NCBI RefSeq assembly: GCF_040676615.1 | Contig: NZ_JBFAPI010000010.1 | Coordinates: 186,001-250,000 of the forward strand | DNA: 64,000 nt | Direction: 5' to 3' | Source of the DNA: Asanoa sp040676615 | GTDB taxonomy: Bacteria; Actinomycetota; Actinomycetes; Mycobacteriales; Micromonosporaceae | Shown here: piece by piece, positions 56,589-64,000 of the stretch | Numbering within the stretch: the stretch's first letter is position 1 | Layout: each line of letters begins with the position of its first letter | The notes under the pieces: generated by a model | Told to the model about the DNA's origin: nothing | What the model saw: the letters and a program-made list of their open reading frames with translations, nothing else | Database searches by the model: none | Position numbers and translations under genes: made by a program

Positions 56589-57476
56589 GTGTCAACACCG
56601 CAGCGGATCGCCGGCATCTTCGACGCCGTCGGGGTCGACGCCCACCTGCACGCCGTCGACATCGACAGTCGGGCGGAAATCGGTATCAAGGCGGACGAGC
56701 ACGTCGTGCTGGCCTCCATTTTCAAGATCCTCCTCGTGCTGGAGTTCGCCCGGCAGGCCGCCGCCGGGCAGCTCGACCCGACCGAGCGGGTCGTCGTGCG
56801 GGCGGCGGACCGGCTCGGTGGGTGGGGGACCGGGGGCTGCGCCGACGACGCCGAGCTCTCGTTGCGCGACCTCGCCTACTTCGCCATGGCCTTCACCGAC
56901 AACACCGCCGCCGACCTGCTGATGCGCCGGGTGGGTGCCGATGTCCTGCCATTGCTCGCGGCCGAGCTCGGCCTGACCGCGACGCGGATCACCGGTGGGC
57001 CGCGGCAGCTGCTCGAGTCGATGTATGCCGACGTCGGTGCCCGCGACGACGCCGAGTTCGTGGCCATCTTCCCGACGCTCACCGAGGAGCGGGTCCGCGC
57101 GCTGAGCGTCTTCGACCCGGCCCGGACCACCTCCAGCACGCCCCGTGAGGTCAACCGGCTGCTCGGAATGATCTGGCGGGACGAGGCCGGCCCGCCCGCG
57201 GCGACCGCGATAGTGCGCGGCCTCTTGGCGCGGCAGATCTTCTGGACCCGGATCCAGTCCGGCTTCCCACCCGACGTCCGCGTCTACGCCAAGACCGGCA
57301 CGCTGCCGGGGCTGCACATGGAAGCCGGCGTGGTCGAGTACCCGGACGGCGGCCGCTACGCCCTGTCGATCTTCGCCCGGGCCCGCTCGGGCCAGCAGGC
57401 CCGCCGGATCGACATCGACCTTGCCATGGGCGAAGCCGCCCGGACAGCCGTCGAAGGGCTGCGCGACCAGCACTGA
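56589..57476 (+). CDS. Class A beta-lactamase-like serine hydrolase
   Basis: From GTG 56589, 295 residues. The S-x-x-K motif is at SIFK (43-46), the SDN box appears as TDN (103-105) and KTG at 235-237 (YAKTGTLPG). The layout is that of class A beta-lactamases, but no signal peptide is present and the E-x-x-L-N motif of the omega loop is not evident. Activity on beta-lactams is thus uncertain; it could be an esterase or peptidase. Control by the divergent LysR gene is likely. Confidence 0.8.
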   Translation: MSTPQRIAGIFDAVGVDAHLHAVDIDSRAEIGIKADEHVVLASIFKILLVLEFARQAAAGQLDPTERVVVRAADRLGGWGTGGCADDAELSLRDLAYFAMAFTDNTAADLLMRRVGADVLPLLAAELGLTATRITGGPRQLLESMYADVGARDDAEFVAIFPTLTEERVRALSVFDPARTTSSTPREVNRLLGMIWRDEAGPPAATAIVRGLLARQIFWTRIQSGFPPDVRVYAKTGTLPGLHMEAGVVEYPDGGRYALSIFARARSGQQARRIDIDLAMGEAARTAVEGLRDQH

Positions 57477-57550
57477 TACGCGTACGCCTATCAGCGATTT
57501 TAGATCTTGGTCTTGGACGCGGGCCGCCCGGTGATGATGGGCTGCACCTC

Positions 57551-58510
57551 ATGACTGACACCCGCATCCACCGCCGAGGACTGCTGCGCACCGCCGCCGC
57601 CGCGACCGGACTGGCCGCCGCGGGGGCGGCCGGATTGACGAGCCCCGCCGACGCCGCGCCGCGCCCATGGAACAAGGGGGCGGCCACCTTCCGCTGGTTC
57701 GGCACGGCCGGCTGGCGGATCGACATCGGCGCCCGGACGGTGCTCGTCGACCCCTACCTGAGCCGCTACCGGACCGGGCTGTTCGACGGCGCGATGGACC
57801 CCGCCACCCCGCTGACCGTCAACGCCGCGACCGTCGACGCCCACGCCGGCCGCCCCGAGACGGTGCTGGTGACCCACTCGCACTGGGACCACTTCAACGA
57901 CGTGCCGCACATCGCGACCACCACCGGTGCGCGGGTGCTGGGCACGCTGACGACCTACCAGCTCGGCCTCGCGTCCGGCATCCCGGCCGCCCAGCTCGGC
58001 CCGCTCAAGGGCGGCGAGGTGCTCGACTTCGGCGACTACACCGTCGAGGTGGCCGCGTCGCTGCACAGCCGCAACGCCGGCTACTCGGTCGGCATCCCGG
58101 GTGTGCGGCTCAGCCAGCCGCCGCGACCGACGACGGTGGCCGACCTGCCGGAGGGTGACACGCTCGCCTTCCTACTCACGATCGCCGACGGGCCGTCGGT
58201 GTTCTTCATGGGCGCCAGCGACTTCGTCGCCCGCAACGTCGACGGGATGCGGCCCGACATCGCGATGGTGGCGATGGCCTCGAGCACCGCGACCCACGAC
58301 TACGTGCCGCGGCTGCTCGACGCCCTGGGCCACCCGGGCGTCGTGGTGCCGGTGCACTGGGACAACTTCGAGACGCCGCTGACCAACCCGCCGGCGGTGG
58401 CCCCGGCCGACCGCGAGCGGCTGTCTGCGATGATCAACGAGATCCGGCGGGTCGCGCCGCGGACCCGGATCGTCGTCCCCGACTACCTGACCCCGTACAC
58501 GTTCGCATGA
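57551..58510 (+). CDS. Tat-exported metallo-beta-lactamase-fold hydrolase
   Basis: A 319-residue protein. The first 36 residues have the Tat signal (HRRGLLRTAAAATGLAAAGA, ADAA cleavage). The body has the UlaG-like metallo-beta-lactamase fold: FRWFGTAGWRIDIGARTVLV, the metal motif THSHWDHFNDVPH, and later HSRNAGYS, GASDF and VVPVHWDNFETPL. It is a folded secreted hydrolase of unknown substrate. Its stop overlaps the start of the lipoprotein gene, forming a three-gene run with the exporter. Confidence 0.85.
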   Translation: MTDTRIHRRGLLRTAAAATGLAAAGAAGLTSPADAAPRPWNKGAATFRWFGTAGWRIDIGARTVLVDPYLSRYRTGLFDGAMDPATPLTVNAATVDAHAGRPETVLVTHSHWDHFNDVPHIATTTGARVLGTLTTYQLGLASGIPAAQLGPLKGGEVLDFGDYTVEVAASLHSRNAGYSVGIPGVRLSQPPRPTTVADLPEGDTLAFLLTIADGPSVFFMGASDFVARNVDGMRPDIAMVAMASSTATHDYVPRLLDALGHPGVVVPVHWDNFETPLTNPPAVAPADRERLSAMINEIRRVAPRTRIVVPDYLTPYTFA

Positions 58511-59055
58511 CATCTCGCACCACCCGGGCGTTGCTCGCCGCCGCCAGCCTCGTGCTGCTGGCGGCGTGCGACGCCGCGCCACCGCTCCCGCCGCCCGAGC
58601 CGCCACCGGCGTCGCCGAGCGAGCCGGCCTGCCCCGACGGCTACCAGATCTCCGGCGACCAGGTCGAGGCCGCAGCCGGCCTGCGCGCGCTCGGCATCAC
58701 GTTGCGCAACTGCGGCACCAGCCCGTACCAGGTCGACGGTTTCCCGGTCATCACCATGCTCGACATGTACGGCCGGCCCATGAAGATCACCGTCGGCACC
58801 GGCTCGGAACCGGTGAGCTCGCCCGACGTCTGGGACCGCCCGCCCAGGCCGATCGACGTCGCACCCGGCGAGACCGTCCGGGCCCGGGTGCTGTGGCGCA
58901 ACACGGTCACCGACGGCGAGTCGGTCACCGGCGCACACCTGACCGTCGCGCCGGCGAAGGGCGCGCGGGCCCAACTGCTGACACCCGACGGCGGGATCGA
59001 CGTGGGTACGACGAATCGCCTGGCCGTCAACGCCTGGACTAGGGTCGACCGGTGA
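58507..59055 (+). CDS. DUF4232 lipoprotein
   Basis: A 182-residue lipoprotein (LVLLAAC, Cys21). After a Pro-rich linker, a beta-sandwich domain reads GLRALGITLRNCGTSPYQVD, then GFPVITMLDMYGRPMKI, and ends NRLAVNAWTRVD. It matches the DUF4232 type, common in actinobacterial envelopes. It overlaps its neighbours by four bases on each side. Function unknown. Confidence 0.8.
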   Translation: MTSRTTRALLAAASLVLLAACDAAPPLPPPEPPPASPSEPACPDGYQISGDQVEAAAGLRALGITLRNCGTSPYQVDGFPVITMLDMYGRPMKITVGTGSEPVSSPDVWDRPPRPIDVAPGETVRARVLWRNTVTDGESVTGAHLTVAPAKGARAQLLTPDGGIDVGTTNRLAVNAWTRVDR

Positions 59056-59681
59056 ACTGGGGTTCCTACGCGTCCTTCGTGGTGTTCGCGCTGATCCTGA
59101 TCGCCATACCCGGCGCCGACTTCGCGGTCACTGTGCGCAGCACGCTGGCCGGCGGCCTGCGCCAGGGCCAGTGGAGCGCGGCCGGCATCGCCACGTCCAA
59201 TGTGGTCCAGGGGTTGCTCGCGGTGGCCGGCCTGGGCGCGGTCATCGTGCACATCGAGCCGCTCTTCCAGGCCGTCAAGTGGGCCGGCATCGGCTACCTG
59301 CTCTACCTGGCCGCCCAGTCGTTCCGGTCGGCCTGGCGGGGCGAGTACGCGTCGCTCGGCGGCACCGCGTCCGGCGCCGCCGGTAGCGCCTGGACCGGCT
59401 GGCGGCAGGGCTTCCTGTCCAACATCACCAATCCGAAGGTGCTGGTCTTCTACCTCGCCGTGCTGCCGCAGTTCCTCGGCTCCGGCACCCCGGTCGTGGT
59501 GCTCCTGGCGTTCGCGCTGACCCACGCCGCCCTCGGCCTGCTCTACTCGCTGCTGGTCGTCGCCGGGCTGCACCGGGTGCGCGGGGTGCTGCGCCGCCGC
59601 CGCGTCCGCCGCGCGATGGACGTGGCCACCGGCACCGCCCTGACCGCGTTCGGCGCGAGGCTGGCCGCCGAGAACGTCTAG
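59052..59681 (+). CDS. LysE family exporter 2
   Basis: A 209-residue six-span protein. IAIPGADFAVTVRSTLAGGL corresponds to the family start motif, and the middle reads SNITNPKVLVFYLAVLPQFL. It starts with GTG overlapping the lipoprotein stop (GTGA). The paralogue at 54884 has only moderate similarity, so substrates may differ. Amino-acid export is expected. Confidence 0.88.
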   Translation: MNWGSYASFVVFALILIAIPGADFAVTVRSTLAGGLRQGQWSAAGIATSNVVQGLLAVAGLGAVIVHIEPLFQAVKWAGIGYLLYLAAQSFRSAWRGEYASLGGTASGAAGSAWTGWRQGFLSNITNPKVLVFYLAVLPQFLGSGTPVVVLLAFALTHAALGLLYSLLVVAGLHRVRGVLRRRRVRRAMDVATGTALTAFGARLAAENV

Positions 59682-59691
59682 CTCCTCTCGA

Positions 59692-60480
59692 TCACTCGGG
59701 ACCCGGCCTGACGGGGCGACCCCACACGACCGTCGCGATCGTCGGCAACGACAGCGTGCCGTCGGGTAACACGTGGTCGCGCACCAGGCCCTCGATCGCC
59801 GCGTCGAAGGCGCGGGCTTCGTCAGCCGGCATAATCTCCCTGGCCAGCGACGATGTTGAATGGAACTGCTCGATGTAGGCCGCGACATCCTGCACGAACG
59901 GTGTCGGCGGCGTGTCGTGTCGTCCGATGATTTCCCAGTGGCCCTGCCGGGCCAGCTCGGCCGGCAGCGAGAAGCCGCGGTCGTAGGCCTGGTTGCGCGA
60001 GTAGCGGGCGATGACCGGGACCAGCGCCTCCTGCCACGGCAACCGGTGGTAGGACTGCTCGACCACCGCCAGCACCGCGCCCGGTGCCAGCACCCGGCCC
60101 AACACCGCGAAGGTCCGCGGCCAGTCCATCCAGTGCAGGCTCGCCCCGGCGGTCGCCAACCCGAACGGCCCGTCCAGCGACTGCGACTCGACGGCCGTGA
60201 CGTGCCAGACGGGGAGGTCACCGCCGGACCGGGCGCGCCCGGCCGCCACCATCGCCGCCGAGATCTCCAGCGCGTCCACCCGGTCCACGAGGGACGCCAG
60301 CGGCCGCGCCAGGGCACCCTCGCCGGCACCGAGGTCGAGCACGACCCGCGGCGACCCGACGACCAGCGAGGTGAGCAGATCGAAGACCGCGGGCGGGTAC
60401 GGCGGCCGGTGTGCATAGGCGGCGGCGACGCCGGCGTGCTGGAACGACGCCGCGAACAGGCTCCTGTCGGCCGAGGTCAC
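59692..60480 (-). CDS. SAM-dependent methyltransferase
   Basis: From GTG 60480 (262 residues; an extension to 60648 is not supported by a ribosome site). Class I methyltransferase motifs: VVLDLGAGEGALARPLASLV near 45-64 (SAM site), VDALEISAAMV, and AGASLHWMDWPRTFAVLGRV, typical of small-molecule methyltransferases of the Methyltransf_11 type. Substrate unknown. It is convergent with the LysE exporter. Confidence 0.85.
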   Translation of the reverse strand: MTSADRSLFAASFQHAGVAAAYAHRPPYPPAVFDLLTSLVVGSPRVVLDLGAGEGALARPLASLVDRVDALEISAAMVAAGRARSGGDLPVWHVTAVESQSLDGPFGLATAGASLHWMDWPRTFAVLGRVLAPGAVLAVVEQSYHRLPWQEALVPVIARYSRNQAYDRGFSLPAELARQGHWEIIGRHDTPPTPFVQDVAAYIEQFHSTSSLAREIMPADEARAFDAAIEGLVRDHVLPDGTLSLPTIATVVWGRPVRPGPE

Positions 60481-60797
60481 GGGTCCACTGTGCCAGATGG
60501 ACGTCGGATGAATCCTCCCGACGGATGCTAACGATCGACGAGGGCCCCACTTTTGTCGGTGAAGATGAAAGTCTGCTCTAGACAATCGAAAGATGTGGAC
60601 ATGTTGATGATCAGCGATTAGGGTCGGCTCCAGACCACGTTGTTTCATCGATGTGACGAACGTGTGAGCAGTGCACCTCGCGCGCCGTCGCGGTCCGTCC
60701 CCGACCCCCCACCAGACATCGCCGACCCGCAGCCCGGGTGGGTGAGGTCTGCCTTGCCATGTCCTCTGTCGGTCGACTTGCGGAAGGTATGCCGGAC
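60481..60797. other. Intergenic region upstream of the cupredoxin protein gene
   Basis: A 317-base gap between divergent genes. The middle (about 60550-60630) is AT-rich for this genome and contains the promoter-like element listed separately. The rest shows no gene. Confidence 0.5.
60596..60624 (+). promoter_or_regulatory. Promoter-like element
   Basis: TGGACA and TAGGGT are separated by exactly 17 bases. The element lies about 170 bases upstream of the large secreted-protein gene, in the AT-rich part of the gap. Confidence 0.45.
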
Positions 60798-63700
60798 ATG
60801 CCCATTTTCTCCAGGCGCAGTTCCGTGCGACGTGGCACGCGAACGCGTTTGCTCGCCCGCCTCGTCGGCGGTCGGTTCAGCCGGCCCTCGGCGGCGTTCG
60901 CGGCCGTCACCGTCATGCTCGCCAGCGGGGTGCTGGCCGGGCTCCTGTCGGGCACCGGCCCGGCCGGCGCCGACCCGAAGGCCGCCGCCCCGGCCCAGTT
61001 GCAGGCCCAGGTGCTCACCTGGACGGCCGCCGACAGCTTCCAGGCCTACGCGTCCGTGCCCACCACCGCCGTCGCGGGCCCCACCACCATCGTCTTCGAG
61101 AACAGCGCGGCGACCGGCAACACCACGGGGATGCAGCACACGCTGACCTTCGACACCGGCGACCCGCGCTACAACAACGACGTCAACATCAACATCGTGG
61201 CCGATCCGTCCGACGGCAGCGGGGGCCGGCACACCGTCGACGTGGTGCTGACACCGGGCACCTACCACTACTTCTGCTCGATCCCCGGGCACGGCCAGAT
61301 GACCGGCCTGCTGGTGGTCACCGGCGGCGGCGGCGACACCACCGCGCCAACCGTGTCGGCGCAGGTCGCGGGGGAGCGCGACGGCGACGGCAACTACATC
61401 GGGGCGGCAACCGTGACGGTCGACGCGACCGACGCCGACTCGGGCGTGGCCCGGGTCGAGTACGCGCTCGACGACGGGCCGTTCGGCACCTACTCGGCGC
61501 CGGTCACCGTCAACAGCCCGGGCGCGCACACGGTGCGGTTCCGCGCGACCGACGTCGCCGGCAACACCTCGCAGATCGGCTCGACCCAGTTCACGGTCGT
61601 GCAGCCGAACGACGACACCACCCCGCCGACGGTGACCGCGGCGGTCGACGGCGACCAGGACGAGAACGGCGCCTACATCGGCACCGCCACCGTCACGATC
61701 ACCGCCACCGACACCGGTTCCGGTGTCGCCACCGTCGAATACTCGCTCGACGGCGGCGCCTTCGCGGCCTACACCGCGCCGGTCACGGTCAGCGGTGCCG
61801 GCCAGCACACCGTGCAGTTCCGTGCCACCGACGAGGCCGGCAACACCGCCAGCCCGCAGTCGGTCGCGTTCGCCGTGGTCGACGCTCCCGGCCCGGACGA
61901 CACCGCGCCCGAGGTGACCGCCACGGTCGCCGGCGAGCGCAACGACGACGGCGCCTACGTCGGCACCGCGACGGTCACCGTCGCCGCCACCGACGCTGAC
62001 TCGGGCGTCGCCACGATCGAATACTCGCTCGACGGCGCGCCCTACGCGGCCTACACCGCGCCGGTCGCGGTCACCCAGCCGGGCGCACACACGCTCAGCG
62101 CCCGCGCCACCGACGAGGCCGGCAACACGTCGGAACCGGAGACGGTCACCTTCACCGTCGCCGACACCACCGGCCCCGACACCACCGCGCCGACCGTGAC
62201 CGCCGCGGTCACCGGCGACCAGAACGAGAGCGGCGCCTACCTCGGCAGCGCGACCGTCACGATCACCGCCGCCGACGCGGAGTCCGGTGTGGACATCGTG
62301 GAGTACGCGGTCGACGGCGGTTCCTACGCCGCCTACCTGGCACCGGTCACGGTCAACACGGTCGGCCAGCACACGGTCACCTTCCGGGCGACCGACGAGG
62401 CGGGCAACACCTCGGCGCCGGGCAGCGTGCGGTTCGCGGTGGCCGACGCGCCCAACCCCGATAACACTCCGCCGGCGGCCACGGCGACCGTGACCGGCAC
62501 CCGCGACACGGCCGGCGCTTACGTCGGCGCGGCCACGGTGACCCTGGCGGCCACCGACGAGGGCTCCGGCGTCGACAGCATCGAATACTCGCTCGACGGC
62601 GCGCCCTACGCGGCCTACACCGCGCCGGTCACCGTCAACCAGGTCGGCGCGCACACCCTGAGCTACCGGGCGACCGACAACGCCGGCAACGCCTCGACGC
62701 CGCGGACGGCAACCTTCACCGTGGTCGCGGTGCCCAACCCGGACACCACGGCGCCGACCGTCAACGCCGCCATCGCCGGACAGCTCGACGGCAGTTGGTC
62801 CTACGTCGGCAGCGCCACCGTCACGCTCACCGCCAGCGACACCGAGTCCGGCCTGCTGCGCGTCGAATACGCCCTGGACGGCCGCGGCTACCTGGTCTAC
62901 ACCGGCCCGGTCACGGTCAACAGCGCGGGCGTGCACACGTTCAGCTACCGGGCCACCGACCGGGCCGGCAACGTCTCCGGCACCGCGTCGACCACGTTCA
63001 CCGTGGTCGAGAGCGGCCCGCCGGCGCCGACCTGCACGGTCGCCGACAACCGGACCACGGTCTGGATGGGCACGCATAACACCGGCGTCGCCAACCGGGT
63101 CGTGGAGCGCGGTTGCAGCATCAACGACCTGGTCCTCGACGAGTCGCCGTGGGCCAGCGCCGCCGAGTTCGTCGCGCACGTCACCGAGCTCGCCGACCGG
63201 TTGCACAGCCGGGGCTTCATCCCGCTCAAGGACCGCAACGGCCTGGTCAGGGGTGCCCGGGAGAGCAACGTGGGCAGGTCCGAGGCGGTGCAGGGCTACA
63301 CACCGCTGCTCGACACCAAGGCGGCCTCGTTCAAGCTCTGGGAGCAGGTCGGCGCCGGTGGCTTCCGCCGCAACGCCGACGGCTCGATCAGCAGCCAGCC
63401 GGTCGACGGCCTGGGCATGCTCTGGTTCCCGGTCCGCACCTACGGCGACTTCTCGCTCAAGCTCCAGTGGCGCGACGACGCACCCGGTGAGGGGCGCGCC
63501 AACAGCGGCGTCTTCGTCCGCTTCCCGCAGGTGCACCAGCACCCGCAGGAGCCACGGCCGGAGTGGGTGGCCATCAAATACGGCCACGAACTGCAGATCT
63601 TCGACAGCCCGAGCGGCGACCAATACAAGACCGGCTCGGTGTACGGCTTCGACCAGGTCAACCTGGCCGACGCGGGAGTGACGGCCAAGGGCACCTGGAA

Positions 63701-63926
63701 CGACTACGAGGTCCGGGTCGTCGGGCAGCACTACTCGGTCTTCCGCAACGGCAAGCTGATCAACCAGTTCACCAACGGCCCGGGCCAGCTCTTCAGCCCG
63801 CCGCGGGCCGACGACCCGGGCACCGACGGGCGGCAGAACGCCGAGGGCTACATCGGCCTGCAGAACCACAGCGCGGCCGACGCGGTCAGCTTCCGCAACG
63901 TCCGCATCGCACCGCTCACCCCGTAG
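60798..63926 (+). CDS. Secreted cupredoxin / six Ig-like repeats / DUF1080 protein
   Basis: About 1,042 residues from ATG 60798 (GGAAGG ten bases upstream; in-frame ATGs at 60738 and 60789 are possible). A long signal region ends near residue 58. The cupredoxin domain (about 65-176) has all four copper ligands in place: H114 in GMQHTLTF, and C160, H165, M168 in FCSIPGHGQM. Six Ig-like repeats of about 94 residues follow (180-745), each with VEYSLDG-like and FRATDEAGNTS-like motifs. The last 290 residues match the 3-keto-disaccharide hydrolase/DUF1080 fold (FSLKLQWRDD, NSGVFVRFPQ, GYIGLQNH). It is probably an extracellular glycan- or polymer-directed protein that carries copper. Confidence 0.85.
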   Translation: MPIFSRRSSVRRGTRTRLLARLVGGRFSRPSAAFAAVTVMLASGVLAGLLSGTGPAGADPKAAAPAQLQAQVLTWTAADSFQAYASVPTTAVAGPTTIVFENSAATGNTTGMQHTLTFDTGDPRYNNDVNINIVADPSDGSGGRHTVDVVLTPGTYHYFCSIPGHGQMTGLLVVTGGGGDTTAPTVSAQVAGERDGDGNYIGAATVTVDATDADSGVARVEYALDDGPFGTYSAPVTVNSPGAHTVRFRATDVAGNTSQIGSTQFTVVQPNDDTTPPTVTAAVDGDQDENGAYIGTATVTITATDTGSGVATVEYSLDGGAFAAYTAPVTVSGAGQHTVQFRATDEAGNTASPQSVAFAVVDAPGPDDTAPEVTATVAGERNDDGAYVGTATVTVAATDADSGVATIEYSLDGAPYAAYTAPVAVTQPGAHTLSARATDEAGNTSEPETVTFTVADTTGPDTTAPTVTAAVTGDQNESGAYLGSATVTITAADAESGVDIVEYAVDGGSYAAYLAPVTVNTVGQHTVTFRATDEAGNTSAPGSVRFAVADAPNPDNTPPAATATVTGTRDTAGAYVGAATVTLAATDEGSGVDSIEYSLDGAPYAAYTAPVTVNQVGAHTLSYRATDNAGNASTPRTATFTVVAVPNPDTTAPTVNAAIAGQLDGSWSYVGSATVTLTASDTESGLLRVEYALDGRGYLVYTGPVTVNSAGVHTFSYRATDRAGNVSGTASTTFTVVESGPPAPTCTVADNRTTVWMGTHNTGVANRVVERGCSINDLVLDESPWASAAEFVAHVTELADRLHSRGFIPLKDRNGLVRGARESNVGRSEAVQGYTPLLDTKAASFKLWEQVGAGGFRRNADGSISSQPVDGLGMLWFPVRTYGDFSLKLQWRDDAPGEGRANSGVFVRFPQVHQHPQEPRPEWVAIKYGHELQIFDSPSGDQYKTGSVYGFDQVNLADAGVTAKGTWNDYEVRVVGQHYSVFRNGKLINQFTNGPGQLFSPPRADDPGTDGRQNAEGYIGLQNHSAADAVSFRNVRIAPLTP

Positions 63927-63942
63927 GCAAAGGACAGGACCA

Positions 63943-64000
63943 GTGGAGAAGGAAACCTCACGTCTGGGTTCGGTGGGCGGTCCGCGGCTGATGGCCGTCG
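63943..64000 (+). CDS. Start of a gene cut by the window edge
   Basis: A GTG at 63943, preceded by AAAGGACAGGA, opens a frame that runs off the end after 19 residues (VEKETSRLGSVGGPRLMAV). Close placement after the cupredoxin gene suggests the same transcript. Not enough is present to assign a family. Confidence 0.5.
   Translation, partial: MEKETSRLGSVGGPRLMAV

Noticed and set aside
1..64000. tRNA, rRNA, prophage or insertion sequence
   Set aside because: I looked for T-loop-like GGTTCGA motifs in gaps, transposase motifs and phage structural genes and found none I could support; a tRNAscan and ISfinder search would be decisive.

Overview
The window is a high-GC actinobacterial chromosome segment with dense gene packing, many GTG/TTG starts and frequent 1- to 4-base gene overlaps. 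Together, the mmsA/mmsB-araBDA cluster, Asp23/AmaP operon, class E sortase, Spo0M protein, SigE-type ECF factors and many lipoproteins suggest the family Micromonosporaceae. This is inference from gene content, not a database match. I see no rRNA or tRNA genes, CRISPR array, prophage, insertion sequence or large biosynthetic cluster.

Layout. 1-4.8 kb: 5' part of an aquaporin gene, a repeat-bearing lipoprotein, an OmpR-type two-component system, two small membrane proteins and a remnant of a dihydrofolate-reductase-like gene. 5-13.5 kb: tandem amidase paralogues, a muconolactone-isomerase/SnoaL fusion, a YbjQ protein, two paralogous lipoproteins separated by a minisatellite-like tract, and a diacylglycerol-kinase-like lipid kinase. 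13.4-22.4 kb: a complete L-arabinose uptake and catabolism locus (sugar-binding lipoprotein, ATPase, permease, LacI regulator, araB, araD, araA). A 14-bp palindromic operator lies over the first promoter, and a strong hairpin follows the binding-protein gene.

22.5-31 kb: an orphan LuxR-type regulator with a degenerate receiver, two tiny genes convergent with a large TIR-NTPase-TPR protein (the strongest candidate for an immune system here), a MerR-thioredoxin pair with a textbook MerR promoter, an ECF sigma factor with a membrane partner, and a Tet/Otr-type ribosomal protection protein. 31-38.4 kb: 6-phosphogluconate dehydrogenase, 4-alpha-glucanotransferase, and a six-gene Asp23/Gls24-AmaP envelope-stress operon.

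38.4-47 kb: acyl-CoA synthetase, Spo0M-like protein, L,D-transpeptidase, M15 carboxypeptidase, a coupled cluster around a WXG-like 359-residue protein, and a class E sortase coupled to its own LATTG substrate. 47-52.4 kb: an ABC-2 exporter with two permeases, one carrying an extracytoplasmic concanavalin-like domain, divergent from a NarL-type two-component system. 52.5-64 kb: a broken group IV decarboxylase (lysA-like) gene, a second ECF factor with partner, two LysE exporters, a divergent LysR/serine-hydrolase pair, a Tat-exported metallo-beta-lactamase-fold protein, a methyltransferase, and a very large secreted protein made of a cupredoxin, six Ig-like repeats and a DUF1080-type domain.

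A recurring theme is structural change at gene ends. Three convergent pairs share overlapping stop codons in a CTAG tetramer, and two other convergent junctions carry recent tandem duplications that pulled the gene ends apart. Many ORFs antisense to the real genes are GC-driven shadows and were left out.
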